This document shows positions 26,701 to 35,829 of a DNA stretch of 64,000 nucleotides, piece by piece (within the stretch, counting starts at the first letter, position 1; each line of letters begins with the position of its first letter). Where the stretch lies: the NCBI RefSeq assembly GCF_012641745.1, contig NZ_WEHZ01000019.1, positions 41,270 through 105,269 of the forward strand, written 5' to 3'. The translations under genes were made by a program, and so were the position numbers. This stretch comes from Pseudoalteromonas peptidolytica. GTDB lineage: Bacteria; Pseudomonadota; Gammaproteobacteria; Enterobacterales; Alteromonadaceae. The notes under the pieces are model-generated. The model did not search any database. It worked only from the letters and a program-made list of their open reading frames with translations, and was not told the origin of the DNA.

Positions 26701-28843
26701 AGGCTGTCACTAACCACTTGCTACCCACGTCATCAAAATTGACTTGAATACGTGATTGCGCTCCTGCGCCTTCGTAATTCAATACGGTGCCTGCACCAAA
26801 CTTCGCATGTAGTACACGTTGTCCAAGGTTGAAGCCACTTTCTTCAAAAGTTGCATGGCTGATTGAAGGGCTGAATCTCCCCGTATTTGCAGGGCGAGAG
26901 ATTTGCGTTTTAATTCGGATCTCTTCCATACAGTCTTCAGGGATTTCTCGGAGGAAACGTGATGGGCTGTGGTGCTTTTCTTGACCATATAAACGCCGAC
27001 TTTCTGCATGGCTAATGTAAAGCTTATCCATGGCGCGTGTCATACCAACGTAGCAGAGGCGGCGCTCTTCTTCTAGTCGACCGGACTCTTCATTACTTTG
27101 CTGTGATGGAAACATGCCTTCCTCCACACCAACCATAAATACTAAGGGGAATTCTAGACCTTTAGCTGAGTGCAGCGTCATCATTTGCACAGCATCTTCG
27201 TGCTCGTCTGCTTGGCCTTCACCAGCTTCTAATGAGGTATAGGCTAAGAAGCCCTGTAGCGGTGAAGTGAAGTCTTCATCAATAGGCAGTTCATACTGAC
27301 CACAGGCGCTGATGAGTTCTTCCAAGTTTTCCACTCGTGCGCGGCCTTTTTCGCCTTTTTCTGCTTGATACATGGCCATCAAACCTGACTGTTCAATCGC
27401 TGTCTGTGCTTGCTGCGCAAGTTCCAGTTCAGTGATTTTGTCGTCTAGTTGTTCAATTAAGTCGATAAACTTAGTGACTGCGGTGGCGGCTCGCCCTGCC
27501 AAATGTTTTTGCGCCAGCACTGCTTTTGCTGCATCCCAAAGTGACAAGGATTCATGACGTGCACAGTCGCGAATATGACTTAGGGTTTTATCACCAATCC
27601 CCCGTGCTGGAGTATTAATAACGCGCTCAAAGGCGGCATCATCGTTACGGTTACTGATAATGCGTAAGTAAGAAAGCGCATCTTTTATTTCTTGGCGTTC
27701 GAAAAAGCGCATACCACCGTAGATCCGGTACTTTAGTCCTTCTTGCAGTAGTGCTTCTTCTAATACCCGTGATTGTGCGTTATTTCTATACAGCACCGCG
27801 CTGTCGCTCAGCGCATTACCAGCTTGCAGCCATAACTTGATTTTACCCACAACAAATCTTGCTTCATCAAGCTCATTGAAAGCCGCGTAAATTGAAATGG
27901 GCTCACCTTGATTACCGTCCGTCCATAGGCTTTTTCCCATACGCTCTGCATTATTTTCAATTAGCGCATTTGATGCTTTTAGAATCGTCGCGGTAGAGCG
28001 GTAATTTTGCTCAAGGCGAATGGTCTGTGCGTTAAAGTCATCTAGGAATCGTTTGATGTTTTCAACTTTTGCACCGCGCCAACCATATATACTTTGGTCA
28101 TCATCGCCTACGATCATGATGTTGTTTTCGCTTCCAGCAAGCAGGCGTAACCATAAGTATTGAATACTGTTGGTATCTTGGAATTCGTCTACCAGCATGT
28201 GGCGAAATCGCTGTTGATAATGACGCAATAAAGTCGGTTGTTGCTGTAACAGTTCATAACAGCGGAGTAAGATCTCAGCAAAATCAACCAAGCCGGCTCT
28301 GTCGCAAGCATCTTGATAAGCGCTGTAAACTTTTAACATCAGTTGTTCATTGACATCATATGCTTGAATATCTTTTGGCCTTAGCCCTTCATCTTTTCGA
28401 GCACTGATATACCAGCTTAACTGTTTAGGTGGCCATTTTTTCTCATCGATATTCATAGCTTTGAGCAAGCGGCGGATCATCCGCTGTTGATCATCGCTGT
28501 CTAAGATTTGAAACGACTCAGGCAGTTTTGCTTCACGATGATGGGCGCGTAACATTCGGTGAGCAAGGCCGTGGAAGGTACCAATCCACATACCACCAAC
28601 AGGAGCACTTATCGTTGCCTCGACGCGCGCACGCATTTCTTTGGCAGCCTTGTTGGTAAAAGTTACCGCGAAAATACTAAACGGCGAGGCATGTTCAACT
28701 TGCATAAGCCAAGCAATGCGGTGAACAAGTACTCGTGTTTTACCTGACCCCGCGCCCGCGAGCACTAACATGTTTTGCAGAGGAGCTGCGACTGCATCGC
28801 GCTGTTTGTCGTTAAGGCCGTCGAGTAGTTCTGATACGTCCAT
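26678..28843 (-). CDS. uvrD: DNA helicase II
   Basis: 3'-5' SF1 helicase for nucleotide excision and mismatch repair. 721 aa from ATG 28843, which matches the E. coli start (MDVSELLDGLNDKQRDAVAA); an upstream TTG at 28873 would only add ten non-conserved residues. Walker A AGAGSGKT (29-36), DEFQDTN, GDDDQSIYGWRGA, QNYRST and VTRAM-like MTRAM motifs are all present. The C-terminal tail (LGQRVLHAKFGAGTVLNYEG) is the UvrD Tudor-like domain that binds RNA polymerase. A canonical LexA box lies 121 bp upstream, predicting SOS induction. First gene of uvrD-tmcA-binding protein-CheW/CZB. Confidence 0.98.
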   Translation of the reverse strand: MDVSELLDGLNDKQRDAVAAPLQNMLVLAGAGSGKTRVLVHRIAWLMQVEHASPFSIFAVTFTNKAAKEMRARVEATISAPVGGMWIGTFHGLAHRMLRAHHREAKLPESFQILDSDDQQRMIRRLLKAMNIDEKKWPPKQLSWYISARKDEGLRPKDIQAYDVNEQLMLKVYSAYQDACDRAGLVDFAEILLRCYELLQQQPTLLRHYQQRFRHMLVDEFQDTNSIQYLWLRLLAGSENNIMIVGDDDQSIYGWRGAKVENIKRFLDDFNAQTIRLEQNYRSTATILKASNALIENNAERMGKSLWTDGNQGEPISIYAAFNELDEARFVVGKIKLWLQAGNALSDSAVLYRNNAQSRVLEEALLQEGLKYRIYGGMRFFERQEIKDALSYLRIISNRNDDAAFERVINTPARGIGDKTLSHIRDCARHESLSLWDAAKAVLAQKHLAGRAATAVTKFIDLIEQLDDKITELELAQQAQTAIEQSGLMAMYQAEKGEKGRARVENLEELISACGQYELPIDEDFTSPLQGFLAYTSLEAGEGQADEHEDAVQMMTLHSAKGLEFPLVFMVGVEEGMFPSQQSNEESGRLEEERRLCYVGMTRAMDKLYISHAESRRLYGQEKHHSPSRFLREIPEDCMEEIRIKTQISRPANTGRFSPSISHATFEESGFNLGQRVLHAKFGAGTVLNYEGAGAQSRIQVNFDDVGSKWLVTAYARLQAL

Positions 28844-28963
28844 TGCTTTGCCTATTTGCTCAAATGATGGCAAGTATACCGAGTCACTGGGTTAAATCCC
28901 AGCATCTCGCTAAGTAAAGCAAGGCTTAGAAAAGCAACGCTATGATTTATAAGAAAAATAAAA

Positions 28964-28979
28964 CTGTTTTTTTATACAG
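28964..28979 (-). promoter_or_regulatory. LexA (SOS) box upstream of uvrD
   Basis: CTGTTTTTTTATACAG fits CTGT-N8-ACAG exactly with an AT-rich centre. It lies between the cheV stop and uvrD; E. coli uvrD is also LexA-controlled. Confidence 0.83.
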
Positions 28980-28982
28980 TGT

Positions 28983-29930
28983 TTATTTGTTTTCTAACAC
29001 GTCTTTCAGGCGGCTCTGCACTTCGGTCACTAACAAGTCGGGCTGAAATTTTGACAAGAAGGCATTACATCCAACTTTTTCGACCATAGCATTATTGAAA
29101 CTGCCGCTCAGTGAGGTATTAAGGATGACGTAAAGATCCTTTAGACGACTATCGTTACGGATCTCATAAGTCAGGCGATACCCGTCCATAACGGGCATCT
29201 CGGCATCGGTGATAACTGCTAAGAGTTCTTTTTGTACATCAATGCCTTCATCGGCCCAGTGTTTTAGTACATTCAGCGCCTCTTGGCCATCAGTCGCTGG
29301 GATTATCTCGATTCCCAGCTGCGCTAGTGTATCGGCCACTTGTCTGCGTGCAGTAGGAGAGTCATCCGCATGTAAAATCTTGCGACCATGAAATTCATTG
29401 ATAATGGCTTTATCAAGAATACCTTGTGGGATCTCGACGGTGTACTCAACAATTTCAGCTAACACCTTCTCTACATCAATGATTTCAACAATATGCTCTA
29501 CACCACTGCGTTGTATTTTAGTCAATGCAGTAAGGTAGTGGTTACGACCAACGGACTTGGGGGTTGGCATAATGTCTGACCAAGTGGTGTTAATTATCTG
29601 GTCGACTTTTCCAACTAAAAAGGCCTGAACAGAGCGGTTGTATTCGGTGATGACTAGGTTGCAGTCTTTATCTCGCTCGCATGACGGCATGCAGATAGCT
29701 TGGCGCAGATCAATAACCGGGATCGACTCTCCACGGATATTGGTTACACCACATACTTTAGGATGGGCATTAGGTATCTTATTTAGATGAGGGAGTTTAA
29801 CGACTTCTTTTACTTTAAAGACGTTTAGCGCAAAAAAGTGGCGACTATGAAGATGAAACAATAGTAGTTCAAGGCGATTTTCACCCACCAGTTGCGTGCG
29901 TTGATCCACTGAGGCCAATACACCAGCCAT
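28983..29930 (-). CDS. cheV: Chemotaxis coupling protein CheV
   Basis: Couples chemoreceptors to CheA and acts as a phosphate-accepting adaptor. 315 aa. The CheW domain spans about 15-165 (GVTNIRGESIPVIDL). The receiver domain spans about 183-310 with acidic pocket D189-D190 and phospho-acceptor D242 (ITDAEMPVMDG). The stop codon is only 4 bp from the uvrD LexA box, so no room remains for a separate terminator. It is divergent from the potassium-channel gene. No flagellar or core che genes are nearby. Confidence 0.95.
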   Translation of the reverse strand: MAGVLASVDQRTQLVGENRLELLLFHLHSRHFFALNVFKVKEVVKLPHLNKIPNAHPKVCGVTNIRGESIPVIDLRQAICMPSCERDKDCNLVITEYNRSVQAFLVGKVDQIINTTWSDIMPTPKSVGRNHYLTALTKIQRSGVEHIVEIIDVEKVLAEIVEYTVEIPQGILDKAIINEFHGRKILHADDSPTARRQVADTLAQLGIEIIPATDGQEALNVLKHWADEGIDVQKELLAVITDAEMPVMDGYRLTYEIRNDSRLKDLYVILNTSLSGSFNNAMVEKVGCNAFLSKFQPDLLVTEVQSRLKDVLENK

Positions 29931-30052
29931 GTTAACCCCTCATTACTTCTTGTAACCTTTTCTAAGACTATATCAAAGAAGTCGATATGTCGTGTTGTTT
30001 TTTGGGTAAAATCTACAGTATGGTAGCAGTATGTATATGATAGGGAAGTAAT

Positions 30053-31132
30053 ATGCCTATATTTTTTAAGCGCTTAGTTGTTTTGATGCGAGCTCATGTC
30101 GATAAAGCAAGTTGGCAGCTGCTGTTTATGGCAACGCTTATTCACATGTCGGTGACATGGGGGCTATTATGGCTCAGTAATGAAACGGCGTTATTGCCAC
30201 TAAGTACATTTTTTTATTATTACGTCGTGACGACCTCGACGGTTGGGTATGGCGACTTTAGTGCAACAACAGACTTTGGGCGTTTGGTTGTGGCTACAAT
30301 ACAGATCCCATTTGGCCTAGCGCTATTTGGTGTGTTGTTAGGGAAAGCTGGACAGTTTGTGACGTTTTGGGTGAGAAGAGGCATGACAGGGGAAAAAGAT
30401 TTCGCACACTTGCAAAATCATATTGTAATTTTTGGTTGGCATGATGTCAGGACAAAAAAGATGGTGGATTACATTTTAGGTGATAACAAGCGGGAAGAAA
30501 GAAAGATAGTACTGGCAGTTACTGACATGATGGAACATCCATTATTAAGTTATCCAGATGTCGCTTTTGCCAGATTAACAAGTTTTACTGATGACGAGCA
30601 ATTAACCCGTATTAATATTGAGCGTGCCGACAAAGTCATTATTGACGGTGACGACGATAATCAAACTTTTACCACTGCTTTAAAACTGAGCCGAGTTGTA
30701 AAACCAGAAGCACATATCACAGCCCACTTTTTAGACGATAGTAAGGCACTGTTATTAAGAGAGCATTGTTCCAACGTTGAATGTTCAGCGTCGATGTCTG
30801 CTGAAATTTTGGTGCGTGCCATGCAAGACCCTGGGTCAAGTAGAGTACAGGAAGAGTTATTATCAACACTACATGGTGACACACAATTTAGCTTGACCAT
30901 TCCCGTTGAGGTCGGCAGCTTAACCTTTGAGGATATTTTTGGTTACTTCAAGCAGCATCATGACGCGACCTTATTGGGCGTTGCGCATGATCTCAATGGC
31001 TTAAATATGGACCTTAATCCGCCTTTGGATTACCGCATTAGTGGAGGTGATATTTTACATTATATCGCGCCACAGCGTGTATTGGCATCAGAGGTGAATT
31101 GGCCAGGGTTATGTTCGAAACCCCGCTGTTAA
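30053..31132 (+). CDS. Potassium channel protein with RCK/TrkA-N domain
   Basis: 359 aa, inner-membrane ion channel of the two-helix type. Helix 1 is about 22-41. The pore has the selectivity filter TVGYGD (63-68). Helix 2 is about 75-103. A cytoplasmic Rossmann-like RCK domain (about 122-240) follows, then a C-terminal regulatory region. The expected glycine-rich nucleotide loop is poor (IVIFGWHDV, 124-132), so NAD(H) binding is uncertain. The last codons overlap a small membrane-protein gene. Divergent from cheV. Confidence 0.9.
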   Translation: MPIFFKRLVVLMRAHVDKASWQLLFMATLIHMSVTWGLLWLSNETALLPLSTFFYYYVVTTSTVGYGDFSATTDFGRLVVATIQIPFGLALFGVLLGKAGQFVTFWVRRGMTGEKDFAHLQNHIVIFGWHDVRTKKMVDYILGDNKREERKIVLAVTDMMEHPLLSYPDVAFARLTSFTDDEQLTRINIERADKVIIDGDDDNQTFTTALKLSRVVKPEAHITAHFLDDSKALLLREHCSNVECSASMSAEILVRAMQDPGSSRVQEELLSTLHGDTQFSLTIPVEVGSLTFEDIFGYFKQHHDATLLGVAHDLNGLNMDLNPPLDYRISGGDILHYIAPQRVLASEVNWPGLCSKPRC

Positions 31133-31314
31133 TCTTCGGTGCTGTGTGTGCTTATTTGCTTCCTGTCACTTTGGTTGCAGGAAGTAAACGCACGAAAGGT
31201 CATGAGAAAAATGGGTGGCTAATCGGAATATTATTGTTTTCATGGGTCGCCTTGCTGCTTTATATCAGTATTGTCCCTAAACATGGGTGGAATAAAAATA
31301 GGAGCAAGCGTTAG
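31111..31314 (+). CDS. Small membrane protein, hypothetical
   Basis: 67 aa from ATG 31111 (71 aa if TTG 31099, behind AGAGG, is used). Two hydrophobic helices (about 2-20 and 34-55) surround a basic loop (GSKRTKGHEKNGW). The C-terminus is strongly basic. It begins inside the potassium-channel gene, suggesting coupling, and its stop overlaps the convergent EVE gene by 4 bp. No family was recognised with confidence. Confidence 0.6.
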   Translation: MFETPLLIFGAVCAYLLPVTLVAGSKRTKGHEKNGWLIGILLFSWVALLLYISIVPKHGWNKNRSKR

Positions 31315-31772
31315 CTCGCTCCTGACATGGCTAATATGGCGTGCCATTCAGCATCCACAACTGGCATGACAGATAGCCGACCTGCTTTTTTTAGCGCAAT
31401 TTCCGTTAATGCTGGATTTGCCTTGATGGCTTGAAGTGTGACAGGGCGCAAATGCCTCTCATAAGCTAAAGTGACCCCGACCCAGCGCGGGTTATCTGTA
31501 GAGGACTTTGGGTCGTAGTAGTCACTGTTGAGATCAAACTGATGAGGATCTGGAGTTGCTGCCTTTATCACTCGGGCTATACCAACTACCGCGGGTACTT
31601 TGCAACTGGAATGATAAATAAACACCAAATCGCCTACCTTCACTTCATCACGCAAAAAATTACGAGCCTGATAGTTGCGGATCCCTTCCCAAAAAGTCCG
31701 CTGTTCAGGTGCATTTTTGAGATCATCAATTGAGAAAGCATCAGGTTCCGTTTTAAACAGCCAATAAGTCAT
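31311..31772 (-). CDS. EVE domain protein
   Basis: 153 aa, single PUA-like EVE domain, a fold that binds modified bases in DNA or RNA. Typical features are YWLFKTEPDAFSIDDL at the N-terminus, GIRNYQARNFLRDEVKVGD, FIYHSS and the WVGVTLAYERHL strand. It is close in size and motifs to THYN1-like bacterial proteins. Single gene between convergent and divergent neighbours. Some EVE proteins work with modification-dependent restriction, but no such partner is present here. Confidence 0.93.
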   Translation of the reverse strand: MTYWLFKTEPDAFSIDDLKNAPEQRTFWEGIRNYQARNFLRDEVKVGDLVFIYHSSCKVPAVVGIARVIKAATPDPHQFDLNSDYYDPKSSTDNPRWVGVTLAYERHLRPVTLQAIKANPALTEIALKKAGRLSVMPVVDAEWHAILAMSGAS

Positions 31773-31897
31773 ATGGGTTAGTCCAATAGGTTGAGTTATG
31801 ATGTATTATACTCATTTGAGCAATGTATTTGGATTGGTCAAGGTATTACGTCATTATATCTACTATTGCCAGTTCTACTAGACGTTCGGAGCGCAGC

Positions 31898-32755
31898 ATG
31901 AGTCAAGTATTACAAAACCTATTGGATCTTCTTAGCCTCGAGGAGATCGAGCAAGGCATCTACCGTGGGCAGAGTCAAGATCTGGGCTTTCCGCAAGTAT
32001 TTGGTGGTCAAGTGATGGGACAGGCATTGTCTGCGGCGAAATATACCTTGCCTGAAGGTCGGTATGTTAATTCACTCCATTCGTACTTCTTACGTCCAGG
32101 AGATGCGAGTAAGCCGATTGTTTATGATGTTGAGAATATTCGTGATGGGCGCAGTTTTAGCACACGCAGAGTTAGCGCTATTCAGTATGGCAAGCCGATT
32201 TTTTACATGACTGCGTCATTTCAAGGGGATGAGCCAGGCTTGTCTCATCAGTCCTTAATGCCAGATGTACCAGAGCCGGAGAGTTTAAAGTCATCGCTTC
32301 ATTTTTATCAGGAACATACAGACTTAATTCCAGAAACGTTGCGCGCCAAATTTACGCAAGAAATGCCCTTGGATATGCGCCCAGTTAACTTCCAAAATCC
32401 TTTTCAGCCTAAAAAGCAATCACCGGTTAGGAACGTCTGGTTTAAAGCCAATGGTGAGATGCCCGACGACCGTCGAATACACAACTATTTATTGGCGTAT
32501 GCGTCAGACTTTGAATTTTTGCCAACTGCATTGCAACCACACGGGCTGTCGTTTATGCAGCCGAATATGCAGGTTGCAACCATTGATCATGCGATGTGGT
32601 TTCATCGTCCATTTAGAATGGATGAGTGGATTTTGTATAGTGTGGATAGTCCGAGTGCTTCTAATGGCCGTGGTCTTGTCAGAGGGCAGTTTTTTAATCG
32701 TCAAGGTGAACTTGTGGCCTCTACTATCCAAGAAGGGGTTATGCGCCAACGTTGA
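31898..32755 (+). CDS. tesB: Acyl-CoA thioesterase II
   Basis: Hydrolyses medium- and long-chain acyl-CoAs. 285 aa from ATG 31898 (GGAG six bases upstream), matching E. coli TesB (286 aa) from its start ([18 protein letters not shown]). Double hot-dog fold with [10 protein letters not shown] and [13 protein letters not shown] in the first half and [11 protein letters not shown] and [11 protein letters not shown] in the second. The frame is open upstream to 31823, but that extension is not conserved. Monocistronic. Confidence 0.97.
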   Translation: MSQVLQNLLDLLSLEEIEQGIYRGQSQDLGFPQVFGGQVMGQALSAAKYTLPEGRYVNSLHSYFLRPGDASKPIVYDVENIRDGRSFSTRRVSAIQYGKPIFYMTASFQGDEPGLSHQSLMPDVPEPESLKSSLHFYQEHTDLIPETLRAKFTQEMPLDMRPVNFQNPFQPKKQSPVRNVWFKANGEMPDDRRIHNYLLAYASDFEFLPTALQPHGLSFMQPNMQVATIDHAMWFHRPFRMDEWILYSVDSPSASNGRGLVRGQFFNRQGELVASTIQEGVMRQR

Positions 32756-33102
32756 TTTGTAGAAAAGTGTAAATTGGCTTCAATATCATACCTTTTTTGT
32801 TTAGTGCCGCTAATGGCACTAAGCACCACTCTCCTCTTTCTTCTTTAACACCTTGTATATAAATAACTATTTTCTATAAACCTAGCTAGGTTTAATGCGT
32901 TTTGCTGCAAAAGGCAAACAGGTGGCACAAGGCTATACTTAGTAAGCCTTGTTACGACTTCACCAAATGTAGTGTGAGGTACATCTTTGACAAACAAAAA
33001 TTAACATCAAAGCGCATCAAGTTTGATTACATTAGTTAGCAACAAGGCACAGATTATTCTGGGCTGTTTTTACAAGGCCTGAACCTCATTAGGAGATAAA
33101 CA
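32756..33102 (+). other. Upstream region of the CsgG/DUF4810/DUF799 operon
   Basis: 347 bp without a gene. Two clear symmetric elements are present. One is the perfect 16-bp palindrome AAACCTAGCTAGGTTT (32878-32893). The other is ACAAGGCT-N10-AGCCTTGT (32927-32952). Both are suitable as operators or leader stems. AGGAGAT (33091-33097) is the ribosome site of the following gene. Confidence 0.5.
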
Positions 33103-33771
33103 ATGAACAAACAACTCGTGACTGTATTTGCGCTAACTTTTATTGGACTGACTGCGGGTTGCGCAACGGAAGCATCAAGAACACTCGAGAGCCCAAAAGT
33201 GGCAACATACAACCAAGCTTACAATGGCCCGAAGAGCCAGTTAGCGGTTGGTAAGTTACAAAATCGCTCCGCTTATCTCAACGGTGTTTTTAATTCTGGC
33301 GCCGATCGTCTTGGCTCTCAGGCTAAAACGATTCTTACTACGCACCTGCAACAAAGTAATCGATTTGTCGTGCTAGATAGAGAAAATATGAGTGAAATTT
33401 CTCAAGAAGCGGGCTTTTCAGGGGCAAAACAAAAGATCAAAGGCGCTAATTTTGTGGTGACTGGTGATGTATCTGAATTTGGTAGAAAAGAAGTTGGTGA
33501 TAAACAATTATTCGGCATTTTGGGTAAAGGTAAATCGCAAGTTGCGTACGCCAAAGTCAACTTGAATATTGTTGATGTTAACAGTTCGGAAGTTGTGTAC
33601 TCGGTACAAGGTGCTGGTGAATATAGTTTATCTAATCGTGAAGTAATAGGGTTTGGTGGTACTGCCAGTTATGACTCAACGTTAAACGGTAAAGTATTGG
33701 ATTTGGCCATTCGTGAAGCGGTTAACAACTTAGTAAATGGTATTGAACAGGGCGATTGGCAGCCTTTATAA
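33103..33771 (+). CDS. CsgG-family outer membrane lipoprotein
   Basis: 222 aa. Lipobox LTAGC puts the lipidated cysteine at residue 20. The mature part resembles the CsgG nucleotide-binding-like fold (QLAVGKLQNRSAY; NRFVVLDRENM; ANFVVTGDVSEF). It is shorter than curli secretin CsgG (about 277 aa), and no csgA/B/E/F genes are near, so it is probably not a curli pore. It heads a three-lipoprotein operon with DUF4810 and DUF799 proteins, the same trio known from Neisseria NMB1164-1163-1162. Confidence 0.9.
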   Translation: MNKQLVTVFALTFIGLTAGCATEASRTLESPKVATYNQAYNGPKSQLAVGKLQNRSAYLNGVFNSGADRLGSQAKTILTTHLQQSNRFVVLDRENMSEISQEAGFSGAKQKIKGANFVVTGDVSEFGRKEVGDKQLFGILGKGKSQVAYAKVNLNIVDVNSSEVVYSVQGAGEYSLSNREVIGFGGTASYDSTLNGKVLDLAIREAVNNLVNGIEQGDWQPL

Positions 33772-33805
33772 ACCCATTTAGCGCAATCTAATATTCAGGT
33801 AAATT

Positions 33806-34150
33806 ATGAAAAAAACGATATTTTTGGTGGTGTTGCTATTGGTATTGTCAGGGTGTCAAAGTACAACACCGCAATATTATTACGGCTCTTATGAGCGCAA
33901 TGTCTACGCGTTTTTTCGTGGCGATATGGCGGCACTGAATGAACAAATCGCCGAATTAGAGTCTGATATAGCACGTGCTGAAGCTAACCAATTGAGTCCG
34001 GCGCCGGGAATGTATGCTCACCTTGGATATTTGCATTTACTTCAAGGTGATCAAACAAAGGGATTTAGTTATTTTGAGCAAGAGAAGCAGCTGTTTCCTG
34101 AGTCTCAGCACTATATTAACTTTCTCATGGTCAATGCACAGGGAGAATAA
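33806..34150 (+). CDS. DUF4810 lipoprotein
   Basis: 114 aa. Lipobox LSGC with Cys17. A short helical domain follows (about 30-110), with a TPR-like stretch (GMYAHLGYLHLLQGDQTKGFS). The motif YYYGSYERNVYAFF near the N-terminus is typical of the family. Second gene of the lipoprotein operon, 34 bp after the CsgG-like gene and 1 bp before the DUF799 gene. Function unknown; probably part of an envelope complex with its neighbours. Confidence 0.88.
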   Translation: MKKTIFLVVLLLVLSGCQSTTPQYYYGSYERNVYAFFRGDMAALNEQIAELESDIARAEANQLSPAPGMYAHLGYLHLLQGDQTKGFSYFEQEKQLFPESQHYINFLMVNAQGE

Positions 34151-34151
34151 T

Positions 34152-34811
34152 ATGAAATGGTTCAGGTGCGCGTTGGTATTCGTTACGTTGACTTTGCTAA
34201 ATGGCTGTAAAACGTCACCAAGTCAAGACTATAGCGCTTTTATTCAAAGTGATCCTAAATCCATCTTGGTATTACCGCCAATCAATAACTCAAATGAAGT
34301 TATTGCACCTTACAGTGTGATGGCAACCGTAATACAGCCTCTGGCTGATTCGGGGTACTATGTGTTTCCAGTATCGTTAGTGCAAGAGACATTTAAAAGT
34401 AATGGCCTTGCAATTGCACACGACGTTCATAATGTAGCGCCTAGCAAGCTACACGAGATATTCGCCGCAGATGCTGCTTTGTATATTGAAGTTCAAGATT
34501 ATGGAACTTCTTATATTGTGATCGATAGCGACACTAAGGTTGCATTATCTGCAAAGTTAGTCGATCTACAAACTGGTCAAGTGATCTGGCAGGGACACGC
34601 TCAAGCTGCTAGTAGTGAAGATCGCGATGATAATGATAACAGTCTAGCAGGCGCTTTAATTGGTGCAGTGCTGAATCAAGTGATTGAAAGTACCTTCGAT
34701 ATGGGCTTCGAAGTATCACAAGAGGCATCTCAGCGCTTGCTATCTGCAGGGTCAACAAATGGTTTGCTGTATGGCCCTCGTTCGCCCAAGTACGGTCAAT
34801 TAAAGGAATAA
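34152..34811 (+). CDS. DUF799 lipoprotein (GNA1162 family)
   Basis: 219 aa from ATG 34152 (GGGAGA five bases upstream). The frame is open further upstream through the DUF4810 gene but carries no signal. Lipobox LNGC with Cys19. The mature domain (SILVLPPINNSNEV; AALYIEVQDYGTSYIV; DLQTGQVIWQG) resembles Neisseria GNA1162, whose fold is like the TolB N-terminal domain. Last gene of the trio. The Asp/Asn-rich patch EDRDDNDN near residue 157 precedes an amphipathic GALIGAVL segment. Confidence 0.9.
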   Translation: MKWFRCALVFVTLTLLNGCKTSPSQDYSAFIQSDPKSILVLPPINNSNEVIAPYSVMATVIQPLADSGYYVFPVSLVQETFKSNGLAIAHDVHNVAPSKLHEIFAADAALYIEVQDYGTSYIVIDSDTKVALSAKLVDLQTGQVIWQGHAQAASSEDRDDNDNSLAGALIGAVLNQVIESTFDMGFEVSQEASQRLLSAGSTNGLLYGPRSPKYGQLKE

Positions 34812-34896
34812 CCCTTGGTTATCTGACTTAGCAGCACTTCATTATTACCAGAACACTGCTATATTCACTTGACTAGGTTTCATTGGAGAAATGGTG

Positions 34897-35697
34897 ATGT
34901 CAGTTGTCAGCGAATTTAGACCCGGTTACTTTTGTTGGATTGAGTTGTGCTCAAGTGACTGGAAATCAGCAAAACCCTTTTATAGTCAGTTATTCGATTG
35001 GCAGATTCTAGATCAGCCGATAGGTGAAGATTGTTATTACACTATGCTGCAAAAAGGCGCCGATGATATAGCTGCGATGTATCAGATGACAGCTGAGCAG
35101 CAGAAAAACGGCGCAGTGAGTCATTGGCTTGCTTATGTTGCAGTAACCCATGTCGATAACAGTGTGGCTCGTGCTGTGGAATTAGGTGCAAAAGTGTTGG
35201 CAGGGCCCCATGATGTAGCAGGTGCTGGGCGCATGGTAATGTTGCAAGAGCCTGGGGGTGCCATTTTTGCATTATGGCAAGAAGGTGGGCATATCGGCAC
35301 ACAACGTCAGCTAGAAGCTAATACCCCTTATTGGTTTGAACTAGTGAGTAAAAATAGTCAGAAAAGTCGCGATTTTTATACTTCGTTATTTGATTGGCAA
35401 GTTGAAACCAAAGATATGGGGGAGATGGAATATACGCTATTTAAAGTCGATGACCACCCGGTTGCAGGGATGATAGAAATGACTGCAGAGTGGGGGGAGG
35501 ATATTCCGCCACATTGGATGGTATACCTTGCTGTATTAGATTGTGACAGTAAAGCAGCGCACGCGCAAAAGCTAGGTGGTGAAATATGTGTGCCACCAAC
35601 AGATGTGCCTGAAGTTGGGCGGTTTTGTGTCATTACAGATCCACAAGGGGCGGTTTTTTCTATGCTTGAGTCTGCAACGGATGATATTTGCGCATAA
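34897..35697 (+). CDS. VOC (glyoxalase/dioxygenase superfamily) protein, two domains
   Basis: 266 aa from ATG 34897, which has GGAG at proper distance; ATG 34891 is too close to it. Two tandem vicinal-oxygen-chelate modules (about 10-125 and 140-260). Each starts with a W.EL.S.....S..FY..LFDWQ pattern and ends with a DPQGAVF or EPGGAIF segment. No catalytic function can be assigned; relatives are usually annotated as glyoxalase-like or antibiotic-resistance-like. Single gene. Confidence 0.87.
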   Translation: MSVVSEFRPGYFCWIELCSSDWKSAKPFYSQLFDWQILDQPIGEDCYYTMLQKGADDIAAMYQMTAEQQKNGAVSHWLAYVAVTHVDNSVARAVELGAKVLAGPHDVAGAGRMVMLQEPGGAIFALWQEGGHIGTQRQLEANTPYWFELVSKNSQKSRDFYTSLFDWQVETKDMGEMEYTLFKVDDHPVAGMIEMTAEWGEDIPPHWMVYLAVLDCDSKAAHAQKLGGEICVPPTDVPEVGRFCVITDPQGAVFSMLESATDDICA

Positions 35698-35829
35698 AAT
35701 CTGACTTTTCACCCTAGTATGACTATTGTATCGATTTTTCGTGACTTATAAATTCAGGCTCGATTGATCGTGAGTTTGGTACACTCACACCAATAGTAAT
35801 ACTTTGAGCAATAAAATGAGGAGAAGGAT

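Noticed and set aside
33103..34811. Curli secretion operon
   Set aside because: Only a CsgG-like lipoprotein is present; csgA, B, E and F are absent and the partner genes are DUF4810/DUF799.
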